NCBI RefSeq assembly: GCF_018131015.1
Contig: NZ_JAFCJJ010000001.1
Location: 248,001-312,000 of the forward strand
Direction: 5' to 3'
DNA length: 64,000 nucleotides
DNA from: Bradyrhizobium diazoefficiens
GTDB taxonomy: Bacteria; Pseudomonadota; Alphaproteobacteria; Rhizobiales; Xanthobacteraceae
In this document: positions 43,007-52,544 of the stretch, one piece after another
How the letters are laid out: each line of letters starts with the position of its first letter
How positions within the stretch are numbered: position 1 is the stretch's first letter
Notes under the pieces: generated by a model
Databases searched by the model: none
What the model was told of the DNA's origin: nothing
What the model saw: only the letters and a program-made list of their open reading frames with translations
Position numbers and translations under genes: made by a program

Positions 43007-43228
43007 ATGGCCGAAGGCGACGCCGTCCGCATCATTCCTCACCGTGGCGTCGACGAAGACTGCGGAAGCGTCGAAGTCTGGTTCGCCGATGGCCGGAAAT
43101 CGGTCAAGTTCTATTGGGACAACCTCGTCTCGCGCCGGTTGAGCGGCAACATGCTGACGCGGGAGCAGGCCACCGAGAAAGCCACCGCGCTGGCGAGGGC
43201 CGAGATCGACAAGCTCGACAATCCCTAA
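43007..43228 (+). CDS. Small conserved hypothetical protein
   Basis: A 73-residue soluble product: VRIIPHRGVDEDCGSVEVWFADGRKSVKFYWDN, then a helical tail (EQATEKATALARAEIDKL). The start at 43,007 is supported by CAGGAAC upstream. It shares its last four bases with the stop of the convergent repeat-protein gene. The VWFADGRKSVKF(Y/F)WD pattern recurs in a widespread rhizobial family of unknown function. Confidence 0.65.
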   Translation: MAEGDAVRIIPHRGVDEDCGSVEVWFADGRKSVKFYWDNLVSRRLSGNMLTREQATEKATALARAEIDKLDNP

Positions 43229-43470
43229 CGGCCGGTGGTGGACCGTCCGATGCTGCGACCTTTGGCATCATAGGTGGTCGTGGTGTTGCCGCTGGTGCTC
43301 TCGCGGCCGATCACCTTGCCCTTGGAATCGTAGAAAATCGTCGTGCCCTGGCTGTCGGTGGAGGAGGTGCCTACGCTCCGCCCGGAAGAATCGTAGAACC
43401 GCTTTGACTGCGCCGACGCCGCGCCGGTCATCAGCGCGAGCGCCAGGAGTATGGGCAGACTTTTCATCAT
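43225..43470 (-). CDS. Secreted protein with three short YD-type repeats
   Basis: An 81-residue product with a signal peptide (LPILLALALMTGAASA) followed by three about 20-residue repeats: FYDSSGRSVGTSS, FYDSKGKVIGRES and TYDAKGRSIGRST, with YD at 26-27, 47-48 and 67-68. The pattern Y-D-x2-G-[RK]-x-[IV]-G is that of single YD/RHS-type hairpin repeats. It faces the small gene at 43,007 with a four-base stop-codon overlap. Likely periplasmic or surface-exposed; function unknown. Confidence 0.75.
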   Translation of the reverse strand: MMKSLPILLALALMTGAASAQSKRFYDSSGRSVGTSSTDSQGTTIFYDSKGKVIGRESTSGNTTTTYDAKGRSIGRSTTGR

Positions 43471-43497
43471 CGCGCTTCAACGAAGCTGGTGGGCGCT

Positions 43498-43520
43498 CCT
43501 TCTCCCGCAAGGGGAGAAGG
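43498..43520. repeat. Palindromic intergenic repeat
   Basis: CCTTCTCCC, a short loop, then GGGAGAAGG, lying between the YD-repeat gene and the TRAP genes. CTCCCGCAAGGGGAG elements of this type are scattered through Bradyrhizobium intergenic DNA and may act as terminators for the TRAP operon. Confidence 0.55.
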
Positions 43521-43541
43521 AAAAGGGGCAGCCGCGCGCCG

Positions 43542-45143
43542 CTATTTCTGCGGCGGGCCGAGATCCAGCGGCGGCAGCTCGATCTGCGGCACCTCGATCT
43601 TGACCTTGCTGAGATCGACGTCGAGCGGCTTGTCGAGCAGGGCCGTTACGACGATCGGGAAGGCGATCACGATCGCCACCATGACGGCCTGCAACCCGAT
43701 CCAGGGCAGGGCACCCCAGTAGATGTCGGAGCTCTTCACTTCCTTCGGCGCCACGCCGCGCAGATAGAACAGCGCGAAGCCGAACGGGGGATGCAGGAAC
43801 GACGTCTGCATGTTGACGCAGAGCATGACGCCGAACCAGATCAGCGCGGCGTCGGGTCCCACGACCGGGCCCAGCACCTTCTGCGCAATCGGGGCAACCA
43901 TCGGCAGGATGATGAAGGCGATCTCGAAGAAGTCGAGGAAGAACGCCAGGAAGAAGATGAAGAGATTGATGAAGATCAGGAAGCCCCAGACGCCGCCGGG
44001 AAGCGAGGTCAGATGGTGCTCGAGCCAAACGCCGCCGTTGACGCCCAGGAACACCACCGAGAAGCAGGTCGAGCCGATCAGGATGAAGACCACCATGGTG
44101 GAGAGGCGCATGGTGGACTCGTAGCCCTGCTTGATCAGGTCGCGCAGGTCGGGGATGCGAACCGCTTCGAGGCAGAGCCAGACCACGGCGAGATAGACCA
44201 CGGCGAAGGTCACCTTGAACAGTTTTCCTTCGCCGAGGAACACGCCGATGATGGCGCCGATGCCGGCGGCGGCGATGCCGATCAGGAGCATCTTGTGCCC
44301 CTTGTTGCTCAGGTCCTTGTGGTGGATCGCGGCAAGAACGATCGCGCCGATCGCGCCCATCGCGCCGGCCTCGGTCGGCGTCGCAAGGCCCAGCATCATC
44401 GTGCCGAGCACCACGAAGATCAGCACAGCCGAGGGAATGATGCCCATCAGGCATTTGCGCCAGAGCGGCCAGCCCGTCAGCGTCCGCGCTTCCTTGGGAA
44501 CGGCAGGGACGTGGCTGGGCTTGAAGATGCCGAGGAAGAACGTGTAGCCGGCGAACAGGGCGATCTGCAGCACCGACGGCCCCCACGCGCCGAGATACAT
44601 GTCACCCACCGACTTGCCGAGCTGGTCGGCCATCACGATCAGCACCAGCGAAGGCGGCACCAGCTGGGTGATGGTGCCGGAGGCGGCCAGCACACCGGTG
44701 ATGTAACGCACATTGTAGCCGTAGCGCAGCATCACCGGCATCGAGATCAGCGCCATGGCAATGACTTGCGCGGCCACCGTGCCGGTGATCGCGCCGAGGA
44801 TGAAGCCGACGATGATGACGGAATAGCCGAGACCGCCGCGGACCGGGCCAAACAGCTGGCCCATCGAATCCAGCATGTCCTCGGCGAGACCGCATCGTTC
44901 GAGAACGGAGCCCATGAAGGTGAAGAAGGGAATCGCGAGCAGCAGCTCGTTGGAAAGCACGCTGCCGAAAATGCGGCCGGGAATCGCCTGGAGGAAATTG
45001 AGGTCGAAGAAGCCGAGGTGGATCGACAGGAAGCCGAACGACAGCCCGAGCGCGGCGAGCGTGAAAGCCACCGGGAAGCCGATCAGCATGGCCAGAATCA
45101 GGCCGCCGAACATCAGCGGCGGCATCATCTCCAGCGTAATCAT
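43542..45143 (-). CDS. TRAP transporter large permease (DctM)
   Basis: A 533-residue inner-membrane protein with about 13 helices. It starts PLMFGGLILAMLIGFPVAFTLAALGL, contains FTFMGSVLERCGLAEDML, and ends with a long hydrophilic tail (from about 500, LSKVKIEVPQIELPP) not usual for DctM. The ATG overlaps the stop of the small-permease gene (ATGA). With DctQ it moves a carboxylate using a sodium or proton gradient. Confidence 0.93.
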   Translation of the reverse strand: MITLEMMPPLMFGGLILAMLIGFPVAFTLAALGLSFGFLSIHLGFFDLNFLQAIPGRIFGSVLSNELLLAIPFFTFMGSVLERCGLAEDMLDSMGQLFGPVRGGLGYSVIIVGFILGAITGTVAAQVIAMALISMPVMLRYGYNVRYITGVLAASGTITQLVPPSLVLIVMADQLGKSVGDMYLGAWGPSVLQIALFAGYTFFLGIFKPSHVPAVPKEARTLTGWPLWRKCLMGIIPSAVLIFVVLGTMMLGLATPTEAGAMGAIGAIVLAAIHHKDLSNKGHKMLLIGIAAAGIGAIIGVFLGEGKLFKVTFAVVYLAVVWLCLEAVRIPDLRDLIKQGYESTMRLSTMVVFILIGSTCFSVVFLGVNGGVWLEHHLTSLPGGVWGFLIFINLFIFFLAFFLDFFEIAFIILPMVAPIAQKVLGPVVGPDAALIWFGVMLCVNMQTSFLHPPFGFALFYLRGVAPKEVKSSDIYWGALPWIGLQAVMVAIVIAFPIVVTALLDKPLDVDLSKVKIEVPQIELPPLDLGPPQK

Positions 45144-45682
45144 TGCACCGGCCTCTCGTACTTCGCATCGATCATGACATAGCCCTTCAACGCCGCGATG
45201 CGCTTGATCACCTCGGAGAGGCCCTGCAAGGCCAGGAAAACGAAGCCCACGGGAACGACGGCCTTGATCGGCCAGCGGATCAGGCCGCCGGCATTGCTGG
45301 AGATTTCACCAACGGAGTAAGCCTGCATGAAGAAGGGCCACGACAGATAGGAGAGAAGCAGGCACGACGGGATCAGGAAGAACAGCGTCCCGATCAGGTC
45401 GAGCCAGAGCTGGCCGCGCTCGGAGAGCATGAGATAGAGAATTTCGACGCGAACGTGCTCGTTCTTCTTGAACGTATAGGACGCGCCGAACATCACGAAG
45501 ACGGCAAACATGTACCACTGCAACTCGAGCCAGCTGTTGGAGCTGTAGCTGAAGGCATAGCGGATCATCGCGTTGGCCGCGCTCACGACGCAGGCGGCGA
45601 GAACGAGCCAGTTGCAGATGGTGCCTAACTTCTCATTGAGAAAGTCGATCGTGTTGCTGACAGCCAACAGGGGGCGCATCAT
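45140..45682 (-). CDS. TRAP transporter small permease (DctQ)
   Basis: A 180-residue inner-membrane protein with four helices. The pattern NSWLELQWYMFAVFVMFGASYTFKKNEHVRVEI is the family hallmark (the EHVRVEI segment). It is followed in a coupled ATGA overlap by DctM. Its substrate-binding partner is not adjacent; the DctP-family gene at 36,701 is the best candidate. Confidence 0.93.
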   Translation of the reverse strand: MMRPLLAVSNTIDFLNEKLGTICNWLVLAACVVSAANAMIRYAFSYSSNSWLELQWYMFAVFVMFGASYTFKKNEHVRVEILYLMLSERGQLWLDLIGTLFFLIPSCLLLSYLSWPFFMQAYSVGEISSNAGGLIRWPIKAVVPVGFVFLALQGLSEVIKRIAALKGYVMIDAKYERPVQ

Positions 45683-45989
45683 GTTCTCCTCGGCCGCCCG
45701 TGCAGGAACGAGCCGATTGTGGTTGCGAGCGTCATTTCGCCAACGCGCGCGGAACGCGCGAAGCTACGGCTCACTTGCAAGAGCGATTGCAACGAAACTC
45801 CTCCCCCGTCACCCGCTTCCGCCGTCTTGGCTGTCATCTGGGAGACAGTGGCCTTTCCGGCCGGCTGGCTTGAAAGCAGGCCGCACCAAATCAGCGGCGT
45901 GGTGCGCCGTCAATCGGAAAATGGACAAATTGACGCCGGGTCAAAAGCTTAAGATCGCAAAAGCTTAGGTTAGCGGCGGGGCGAACCCG
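45683..45989. other. Intergenic region, 307 bases
   Basis: No gene or RNA is evident. It lies between the TRAP operon and moaA, both on the minus strand, and must hold the TRAP promoter. A CGCGCGGAACGCGCG hairpin is the only structure of note. Confidence 0.4.
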
Positions 45990-47024
45990 CTAGCCGCCGG
46001 TGACGCTCATGTGGCGGGAGACGCTCGGCCGGTCGTGGCGGCGGTCGATGATGAAGTCGTGGCCCTTGGGCTTCAACCCGATGGCGCGGTCGATCGCAGC
46101 CGCAAGCAGAGCATCCTCGCTCGATGCACGCAGAGGTTTGCGCAAATCGGAGGCATCCTCGTGGCCGAGGCAGGTGTGCAGCGTGCCGGTACAGGTGATG
46201 CGCACCCGGTTGCAGGATTCGCAGAAATTATGCGTCATCGGCGTGATGAAGCCGAGCTTGCCGCCGGTCTCGGCGACACTGACATAGCGCGCCGGCCCGC
46301 CGGTGCTCTCCGCCAGATCCGTCAGCGTGAACTGCTGGGCGAGCCGCGCCCGCACCAGCGACAGCGGCAGATACTGGTCGATGCGCCCCGACCCGATCTC
46401 GCCCATCGGCATCACCTCGATCAGCGTCAGCCCCATGCCCTTGCCATGGGCCCAGCGCATCAGGCCGGGAATCTCGTCCTCGTTGAGGTTCTTCAGCGCC
46501 ACCGCATTGATCTTGACGGCAAGGCCAGCGGCGCGCGCCGCCTCGATGCCCTCGAGCACCTTGTCGATCTCGCCCCAGCGCGTGATCTCGCGAAACTTCC
46601 TGGGATCGAGCGTATCGAGCGAGACGTTGATGCGGCGGACGCCGCAATCGGCGAGCTCGCGCGCGTGCTTCGCAAGCTGCGTGCCGTTGGTGGTCAGCGT
46701 CAATTCGTGCAGGGCGCCGCTCGCAAGATGGCGCGACAGCGAGCGCACCAGCGTCATCACGTTGCGGCGTACCAGGGGCTCGCCGCCGGTCAGCCGCAGC
46801 TTCTTCACGCCCTTGGCGATGAAGGCGGTGCAGAGCCGGTCGAGTTCCTCCAGTGTCAGGAGGTGGGCTTTGGGCAGGAACGTCATGTCTTCCGACATGC
46901 AGTAGAAGCAGCGCAGGTCGCAGCGGTCGGTGACGGAGACGCGCAAATAGCTGATTGTCCGGCCGAACGGATCGGTCATCGGGCTCGACAGTGCGGCGAG
47001 GGGGCTCGCGGTAGATCCGTTCAT
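45990..47024 (-). CDS. moaA: GTP 3',8-cyclase MoaA
   Basis: A 344-residue radical SAM enzyme that starts molybdenum cofactor synthesis by converting GTP to (8S)-3',8-cyclo-7,8-dihydro-GTP. The SAM-cluster motif is CDLRCFYC (Cys35, 39, 42), followed by [20 protein letters not shown] and NVSLDTLD. The second cluster is [20 protein letters not shown] and the C-terminus ends with the functional Gly-Gly. It may begin at the annotated ATG or at M16. Housekeeping; the ModE-like regulator gene at 57,046 is not linked. Confidence 0.96.
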   Translation of the reverse strand: MNGSTASPLAALSSPMTDPFGRTISYLRVSVTDRCDLRCFYCMSEDMTFLPKAHLLTLEELDRLCTAFIAKGVKKLRLTGGEPLVRRNVMTLVRSLSRHLASGALHELTLTTNGTQLAKHARELADCGVRRINVSLDTLDPRKFREITRWGEIDKVLEGIEAARAAGLAVKINAVALKNLNEDEIPGLMRWAHGKGMGLTLIEVMPMGEIGSGRIDQYLPLSLVRARLAQQFTLTDLAESTGGPARYVSVAETGGKLGFITPMTHNFCESCNRVRITCTGTLHTCLGHEDASDLRKPLRASSEDALLAAAIDRAIGLKPKGHDFIIDRRHDRPSVSRHMSVTGG

Positions 47025-47148
47025 GCGAGAGGCCTTGTCACTTACGGCGACGTCACTTGCGGCGGTGGGCTCACCTTTTGCTTCAGCGCTGCCCGAAAAG
47101 CAATCTAAGCACCGGACGCGACAAGGACAATCGTGCGCTGCAGGGTGT

Positions 47149-47631
47149 TCAGCGTTTGCCCGCGTTGGGGTCGGGGAATGGCGAGGCGGCGGCAGGTGCC
47201 GCGGCGGCCGGGGCAGCCGCGGCCGGTTTCGGCTTCTTCGGCCGGTGCGGCTTCCTCACGGGCTTGGGTGGTACCGCCGGCGGCAGTTCCGCGAACACCG
47301 GGTTCGGGTCCGTGGTGATGGAGGCGGGCGTGGAAAAATCCCCGGGATTGCGGATCACGTTCACGGGCACGGTCGCCGGCTGGTGCCTGTCGAGGGCGTA
47401 GCTTACCGTGAAGGGGACGTCGGGGGCGGGAACCGAGACCGAGCAGGGGGTCTTGCAGCCCGGTCCGAGCGACGTTCGGGCCTCGGCGCCCGGCGGACTG
47501 GATTCGAGCTGGACCTGGACGGTCGGCGGAGCCGATTTGAACATGTCCCAGGAGACCGACGAGCAGCCGCCAAGGCCCAGGGAAAGGCCTGCGGATAGGC
47601 CCGCTGCCGCTAACGCGATGACACGACGCAT
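47149..47631 (-). CDS. Lipoprotein, Pro/Ala-rich tail
   Basis: A 160-residue product with a type-II signal: LGLGGC is a lipobox, so Cys22-23 should carry lipid. A short beta domain ([31 protein letters not shown]) with two Cys follows, resembling the PEGA-type domain of other bacterial lipoproteins, then a Lys/Pro/Ala-rich tail ([17 protein letters not shown]). It is upstream of gph on the minus strand but 129 bases away. Probably an outer- or inner-membrane-bound periplasmic protein of unknown role. Confidence 0.8.
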   Translation of the reverse strand: MRRVIALAAAGLSAGLSLGLGGCSSVSWDMFKSAPPTVQVQLESSPPGAEARTSLGPGCKTPCSVSVPAPDVPFTVSYALDRHQPATVPVNVIRNPGDFSTPASITTDPNPVFAELPPAVPPKPVRKPHRPKKPKPAAAAPAAAAPAAASPFPDPNAGKR

Positions 47632-47759
47632 TGACCACCCACTTCGCTGCGACGAACCGCCACAGCGACCTTAGGGGTGCCGCTGCTGCCGGACAACCGG
47701 CCGGCTTCGCATCATGAAGAAATGGTTAATGCCGGGACTTGAGAAAATCGATTGCAGTT

Positions 47760-48452
47760 TCAGGGCCTTGATGAGGCACAGGCCAGCATCAGGCTGTGGG
47801 CGGCGCCGGGCAGGTCGCGCATGTGATGGATCAGCCGGTCGGGCTTCAGGTCGGCGATCGGCACGTCCGTGTAGCCGAAACTGACCCCGATCACGGGCAC
47901 CCCCGCCCGCCGGGCCACCCCGACATCGGTTCCGGCGTCCCCCACCATGATACTCGCGGAAACCTGGCCACCGGCGCGGGCCACCGTCTCGCGGAAGATG
48001 GCCGGATCGGGCTTCTGGACGCCGAACGTGTCGGCGCCGCAGATCGCCGCGAAGCGGCGGCTGAGGCCGAGCTGGTCCAGGAGCCGCTTGGACAGCCATT
48101 CCAGCTTGTTGGTGCAGACCGCGAGGCGATGGCCCTGCGCGGCGAGCAAATCGAGCGCGGCCTCGAGCCCCTCGAAGGGCCGCGATTCGGCGGCGATATT
48201 GTCGGCGTAATAGGCGATGAAATCGGCCGTCAGCCGGTCCATGTCGGCCGGGCTGACGGTACGGCCCTCGGCCTCGAGGCCGCGCTCGAGCAGCCTGCGG
48301 GCGCCGGCGCCGATCATATTGCGGGCCGAGGCCATCGGCACGGGCGGCAGCCCTTCGCGCGTCAGCACGTGATTGAGCGCGGTGATCAGGTCGGGCGCCG
48401 TGTCCACCAGCGTGCCGTCGAGATCGAAGACGAGGGTGTAGGGGGAGGTCAT
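47760..48452 (-). CDS. gph: Phosphoglycolate phosphatase
   Basis: A 230-residue HAD-family phosphatase that detoxifies 2-phosphoglycolate from DNA repair and the oxygenase reaction of Rubisco. Motif I is FDLDGTLVDTAPD, motif II CTNK, motif III KPDPA and motif IV GDAGTDVGVARRAG. The start is ATG 48,452 after a GGGGGAGG-type site; the frame is open upstream to 49,256, overlapping rpiA on the other strand, and that part is not coding. Divergent from rpiA. Confidence 0.93.
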   Translation of the reverse strand: MTSPYTLVFDLDGTLVDTAPDLITALNHVLTREGLPPVPMASARNMIGAGARRLLERGLEAEGRTVSPADMDRLTADFIAYYADNIAAESRPFEGLEAALDLLAAQGHRLAVCTNKLEWLSKRLLDQLGLSRRFAAICGADTFGVQKPDPAIFRETVARAGGQVSASIMVGDAGTDVGVARRAGVPVIGVSFGYTDVPIADLKPDRLIHHMRDLPGAAHSLMLACASSRP

Positions 48453-48620
48453 GATCCCAAGCGCTATCGGTCCGGCCGCACCTGCGCAAGGGGCAGGGGC
48501 ATAAGATCGGCTTATGGATCTGTTCCCCAGACCCTGTTCTCCGGGGAAAAACGAGGCTACACAGGCCGCCGCAAGCGACCATGACCGGCACATCCTCATA
48601 ACCCAGAGGCGGGCGCAAAA

Positions 48621-49352
48621 TTGGATATGGAACAGTTGAAGCGGCAGGCGGCGGCGCACGCACTGGAGGAGGTGCGGGACGGCATGCAGCTCGGGCTCGG
48701 CACCGGCTCGACCGCAAAACACTTCGTCGAGCTGCTCGGCGAGCGCGTGCGCGCCGGGCTCAAGGTGATCGGCGTGCCGACCTCGGAGACGACACGGGCC
48801 GACGCGGAGCGGTGGGGCATCCCGCTGACCACGCTCGACGAGATCGACCACCTCGACATCACCGTGGACGGAGCCGACGAGATCGATCCCCAACTCAATC
48901 TGATCAAGGGCGGCGGCGGCGCGCTGTTGCGCGAAAAGATCGTCGCGGCGGCCTCGGATCGCATGATCGTGATTGCCGACGACACCAAATGGGTGCCGGC
49001 GCTCGGCCGCTTCCCGCTGCCGATCGAGGTCATCCCGTTCGGCCTCGGCGCGACCCGCCGGGCGATCGAGCAGGCATTTGCGCAATGCGGCGTTTCCGGG
49101 CAAATGGCGGTCCGCAATGCCAAGGGCGGGGACAAGGACGGCCACGTTTTCGTCACCGATGGCGGCCACTGGATCCTCGACGCCCGGCTCGGACGGATTG
49201 AGGATCCCGCGCGCCTCGCGAGTGCGTTGAGCGCGATTCCCGGCGTCGTCGAGCATGGGCTTTTCATCGGCCTGGCGACCACGGTCGTGCTGGCGGGTGG
49301 CGGCGGAATCCGCGTGATTGAACGGCGAAAGCCCAAAGGAGACCAGGAATGA
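48621..49352 (+). CDS. rpiA: Ribose-5-phosphate isomerase A
   Basis: A 243-residue cytoplasmic isomerase of the pentose phosphate pathway. Signatures: [43 protein letters not shown] with the active-site Asp and Lys, and the C-terminal [11 protein letters not shown]. The start is TTG 48,621 (or ATG 48,627, two codons later). Its stop overlaps the ATG of the DUF2059 gene (ATGA). The divergent gph gene starts 168 bases away. Confidence 0.95.
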   Translation: MDMEQLKRQAAAHALEEVRDGMQLGLGTGSTAKHFVELLGERVRAGLKVIGVPTSETTRADAERWGIPLTTLDEIDHLDITVDGADEIDPQLNLIKGGGGALLREKIVAAASDRMIVIADDTKWVPALGRFPLPIEVIPFGLGATRRAIEQAFAQCGVSGQMAVRNAKGGDKDGHVFVTDGGHWILDARLGRIEDPARLASALSAIPGVVEHGLFIGLATTVVLAGGGGIRVIERRKPKGDQE

Positions 49353-49897
49353 AGAGCGTTTTGAAATTTTTGCCGGCCGCGACCCTCGCTGTGGGACTGG
49401 CGCTTGTGGCCGTTCCGGCCGCCGCGCAGCAGCCGACAGCCCCGGCGAAATCCCCGCCGGCCGCGGCGCCTCCGAAATCCACGCCGGCGGCGATCGCCGC
49501 CGCCAAGGAGATCCTCGCGATCAAGAACGCCAGCGCGATGTACGCCAATGCCGTGCCGGGCATGGTCGAGAAGACCAAGGGCGCGCTGATCCAGCAGAAC
49601 CTCAATTACCAGAAGGACCTCAACGAGGTTGCTCCGATCGTCGCCCAGCAACTCAACGGCCGCGAAAAGGAGATCGGCGAAGGCATGGCGCAGGTCTACG
49701 CCAGCGAGTTCACCGAGCAGGAGCTGAAGGATCTCGTTGCCTTCTACAAGACGCCGCTGGGACAGAAGCTGATCACCGCCGAGCCGCGGGCCATCGGGCT
49801 GAGCATGGCCTTCATGAACTCCTGGGCCCAGAATTTCACCGAGACCGTGATGGGGGCCTTCCGCGCCGAGATGCGCAAGCGTGGGAAGGAAATCTGA
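49349..49897 (+). CDS. DUF2059 secreted protein
   Basis: A 182-residue exported protein: signal peptide 1-28 ([16 protein letters not shown]), a Pro/Ala-rich linker (to about 50), then a helical DUF2059 domain ([23 protein letters not shown]...[11 protein letters not shown]). DUF2059 proteins are periplasmic and uncharacterised. It is coupled to rpiA by an ATGA overlap, an arrangement often kept in rhizobia. Confidence 0.9.
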   Translation: MKSVLKFLPAATLAVGLALVAVPAAAQQPTAPAKSPPAAAPPKSTPAAIAAAKEILAIKNASAMYANAVPGMVEKTKGALIQQNLNYQKDLNEVAPIVAQQLNGREKEIGEGMAQVYASEFTEQELKDLVAFYKTPLGQKLITAEPRAIGLSMAFMNSWAQNFTETVMGAFRAEMRKRGKEI

Positions 49898-49952
49898 CAG
49901 ACACTATCTGATCAGGACTCCCTGAAGCGCGACGAAGGGGTCGGAGTGGACA

Positions 49953-51341
49953 ATGGCTGAATTCGACGTCGACCTCTTTGTCATCGGTGGCGGTTCGGGT
50001 GGCGTGCGCGCCGCCCGCATCGCGGCCGGCCACGGTGCCCGCGTAATGATCGCGGAAGAGTACCGCATGGGCGGCACCTGCGTGATCCGCGGCTGCGTGC
50101 CCAAGAAGCTGTTCGTGATCGGCTCGCATGTCCGTCACGAGATCGAGGACGCGGCCGGCTTCGGCTGGACCATTCCGGCAGCACAGTTCGACTGGCCAAC
50201 GCTGATCGCCAACAAGGACAAGGAGATCGCGCGGCTGGAGGCGGCCTACACGGCGAACGTCGAGAAGTCGGGCGCGCAGGTGGTCAAGAGCCGCGCAGTG
50301 ATCGAGGACAGGCACACCGTCCGCCTGCTCGAAAACGACCGGAAGGTCACCGCCAGATACATCCTGATCGCCACCGGCGGCGCGCCCAATCACGGCGCGG
50401 CGATCCCCGGCATCGAGCACGTCATCTCCTCCAACGATGCGTTTCACCTGAAAAAGCTGCCGAAGCGTATCGTGATCCAGGGCGGCGGCTACATCGCGCT
50501 GGAATTCGCCGGCATCTTCGCCGGCTTCGGCTCCGACGTCACCGTGGTCTATCGCGGCGATAATATTTTGCGCGGTTTCGACGAGGACGTTCGCACCCAT
50601 GTTCGCGGCGAGATGGAGAAGCAGGGTATCACCATCCTCACCGGCTGCACGGTGAGCAAGGTCGATCGCCACGGCGAGGAGTTCACCACGCATCTGTCGA
50701 ACGGCTCGAGCCTCGCCTCCGACCAGGTGATGTTCGCGATCGGCCGGCATCCCAACGTCGCCAATCTTGGCCTGCAAAACGCCGGCGTCGCCATCAATCC
50801 GAACAACGGCGGCATCGCGGTGGACGCCTTCTCGAAGAGCTCGGTGGACAGCATCTACGCAATCGGCGACGTCACCCATCGCTTCAACCTGACGCCGGTC
50901 GCGATCCGCGAGGGCCACGCCTTCGCCGACACCGTGTTCGGCAAGCGCGAGGTGAGGGTGGATCACGCCAACATCCCGACCGCGGTGTTCTCGCAACCGG
51001 AGGTCGGCACCGTCGGCCTCACCGAGACCGAGGCGCGCGCGCAATATAGCCATGTCGACATCTACAAGACGACGTTCCGTCCCATCAAGGCGACGATGTC
51101 CGGCCGCGACACAAGGGTGCTGATGAAGCTCGTGGTCGACGGCGCGACGGATCGCGTGCTCGGCTGCCACATCGTCGGCGACGCCGCCGCCGAGATCACG
51201 CAAGCCGTTGCGATCGCGGTGAAGATGAAGGCGACCAAGGCCGATTTCGATGCGACAGTCGCGCTGCACCCGACCGCGGCCGAAGAACTCGTGACGATGC
51301 GCACGCCGACCGCCCGCCATGTCCGCCAGGCGGCGGAGTAG
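49953..51341 (+). CDS. gor: Glutathione-disulfide reductase
   Basis: A 462-residue FAD-dependent disulfide reductase keeping glutathione reduced with NADPH. FAD motif GGGSGGVRAARIAAGHG, redox pair Cys43/Cys48 in GGTCVIRGCVPKK (many Gor have CVNVGC), NADPH motif GGGYIALEFAGIF, and the C-terminal catalytic His in HPTAAEE. The CVIRGC variant is the usual form in alphaproteobacterial and plant-type enzymes. It follows the DUF2059 gene by 55 bases on the same strand. Confidence 0.95.
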   Translation: MAEFDVDLFVIGGGSGGVRAARIAAGHGARVMIAEEYRMGGTCVIRGCVPKKLFVIGSHVRHEIEDAAGFGWTIPAAQFDWPTLIANKDKEIARLEAAYTANVEKSGAQVVKSRAVIEDRHTVRLLENDRKVTARYILIATGGAPNHGAAIPGIEHVISSNDAFHLKKLPKRIVIQGGGYIALEFAGIFAGFGSDVTVVYRGDNILRGFDEDVRTHVRGEMEKQGITILTGCTVSKVDRHGEEFTTHLSNGSSLASDQVMFAIGRHPNVANLGLQNAGVAINPNNGGIAVDAFSKSSVDSIYAIGDVTHRFNLTPVAIREGHAFADTVFGKREVRVDHANIPTAVFSQPEVGTVGLTETEARAQYSHVDIYKTTFRPIKATMSGRDTRVLMKLVVDGATDRVLGCHIVGDAAAEITQAVAIAVKMKATKADFDATVALHPTAAEELVTMRTPTARHVRQAAE

Positions 51342-51356
51342 GCTTCTTGTTCTGAC

Positions 51357-51400
51357 GCGTTTTCTTGACGCGAACCGGTACCCACTTCGCTCGAAAACGC
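51357..51400. repeat. Rhizobial REP-type intergenic palindrome
   Basis: GCGTTTTC at 51,357-51,364 and GAAAACGC at 51,393-51,400 enclose a core containing CGCGAACCGGTACCCACTTC, the pattern of a common palindromic repeat in Bradyrhizobium intergenic regions. It lies between the convergent gor and bicupin genes, within a few bases of the latter stop. Confidence 0.7.
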
Positions 51401-51404
51401 GCTT

Positions 51405-52544
51405 TTAGCCATAGAGATAGCCGACCGGCTTGCCTTCGGTCCGCAGCGGACGCATGTCCCGGTGCGTGATGATCTGGCCGGCCAGGCCGTCGATCTCGTC
51501 GCGCTGCGCCGGTGTCCAGCTGCGAAGCTCGTTCATGCCCTTGAGCAGGCCGAGCCGGAGCACCTGGGTGTTCTCACCGATGCCGGCGAGGCTGACCGAA
51601 TTCTTGCCCGACGTCACTACGTCGCCGGCCGACAGCTCAAAGGTCTCACCGGCCTTGTTCTTGAACTCCGCCGTGCCGCGAATAACGCGATGGATCACGA
51701 CCTCGCCCCTGGCAAGAAAGCCAGTGTCGGCGACGGCCGAAGTGCTCTTCGGCAACAGCGCATGGCCGCGCGGATCGGTCGCGATGATGTGGCCGGTGAC
51801 GAGATGGCCGCTCGGGATTTCGATGCCGATGTCGCGCAAATAGACCGGCATGGGAGATTTGACGGAGCCGTCGGCGAGTGGCCTGAACAGCGCGTCCAGC
51901 GCCAGGGGATCCTGAAGCCAGAACCCCGCGCCGGCAGGCCGGTCGTGCAGCCTGTGGCTCCACGCCACGCGCGGCGTCTCATCCTCGTTGATCTCGGCCG
52001 GGCCGACGATGGTCGGGTTCGGGAAGGTCGTCGGATCGGTGATGAAGGCCTCGAGGAATTTGCCGGAATAGCCCATCGAGATCGGATCGGGCACCACCGT
52101 CTGCGGCGTCTTCAGGTTCTCCTCCGTTGAGAGGCCGGACCAGGTGTAGAAGAGTTGGCGGTGCACGATCGCGCTTTGCAGCATCACCGCGCCGGGGCCG
52201 ACATTGTAGAAGCGCCCGTCGTAGTCGAAGGTGAATGCGCCCGAGGTGACCAGCACGAGCTGGAAGCCGCCCGGCGGAAGATGAAGGTGGAAATCGGTCG
52301 GCCCGGTGTCGGGGAGGTAGATCGGCAAATTGGTCGCGACTTCGTGCAGGAGGAAGGTTTCGTTGTTGGCGTGAAAGCCTTCATTGGCGCGGTTGTAGAG
52401 CGCTTGCGGTCGATACGTCGCCTCGAAGGTGGCATTCCGGTCGCGGTCGATCGCAACGAAGTCCAGGTCGTTGAGGCGCAGCTGCGCACCATTCGGGTGG
52501 GTGAGGCCGGTGATTTTGAGATCGCCCGCAGCATGCACGTTCAT
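51405..52544 (-). CDS. Bicupin protein, possibly homogentisate-dioxygenase-like
   Basis: A 379-residue soluble protein with two cupin-type beta-barrels (about 60-130 and 260-350). The first includes LHLPPGGFQLVLVTSGAFTFDYDGRFYNVGPGAVM, the second VIHRVIRGTAEFKNKAGETFELSAGDVVTSG. Several His/Glu in the first barrel could bind metal (HLHLPP...HRQ), but the classic HGD H-x5-E ligand set is not clear. The length and bicupin layout resemble homogentisate 1,2-dioxygenase-family proteins of bacterial gene clusters with unknown substrates. It is convergent with gor. Confidence 0.75.
   Translation of the reverse strand: MNVHAAGDLKITGLTHPNGAQLRLNDLDFVAIDRDRNATFEATYRPQALYNRANEGFHANNETFLLHEVATNLPIYLPDTGPTDFHLHLPPGGFQLVLVTSGAFTFDYDGRFYNVGPGAVMLQSAIVHRQLFYTWSGLSTEENLKTPQTVVPDPISMGYSGKFLEAFITDPTTFPNPTIVGPAEINEDETPRVAWSHRLHDRPAGAGFWLQDPLALDALFRPLADGSVKSPMPVYLRDIGIEIPSGHLVTGHIIATDPRGHALLPKSTSAVADTGFLARGEVVIHRVIRGTAEFKNKAGETFELSAGDVVTSGKNSVSLAGIGENTQVLRLGLLKGMNELRSWTPAQRDEIDGLAGQIITHRDMRPLRTEGKPVGYLYG

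Noticed and set aside
43404-45182. Plus-strand frame of 592 codons across the TRAP genes
   Set aside because: Shadow of DctM/DctQ; highly charged (Asp/Arg/His/Glu) and not conserved-looking.
48453-49256. Upstream extension of gph
   Set aside because: It lies opposite rpiA, which is certain; the HAD motif I starts right after ATG 48,452.
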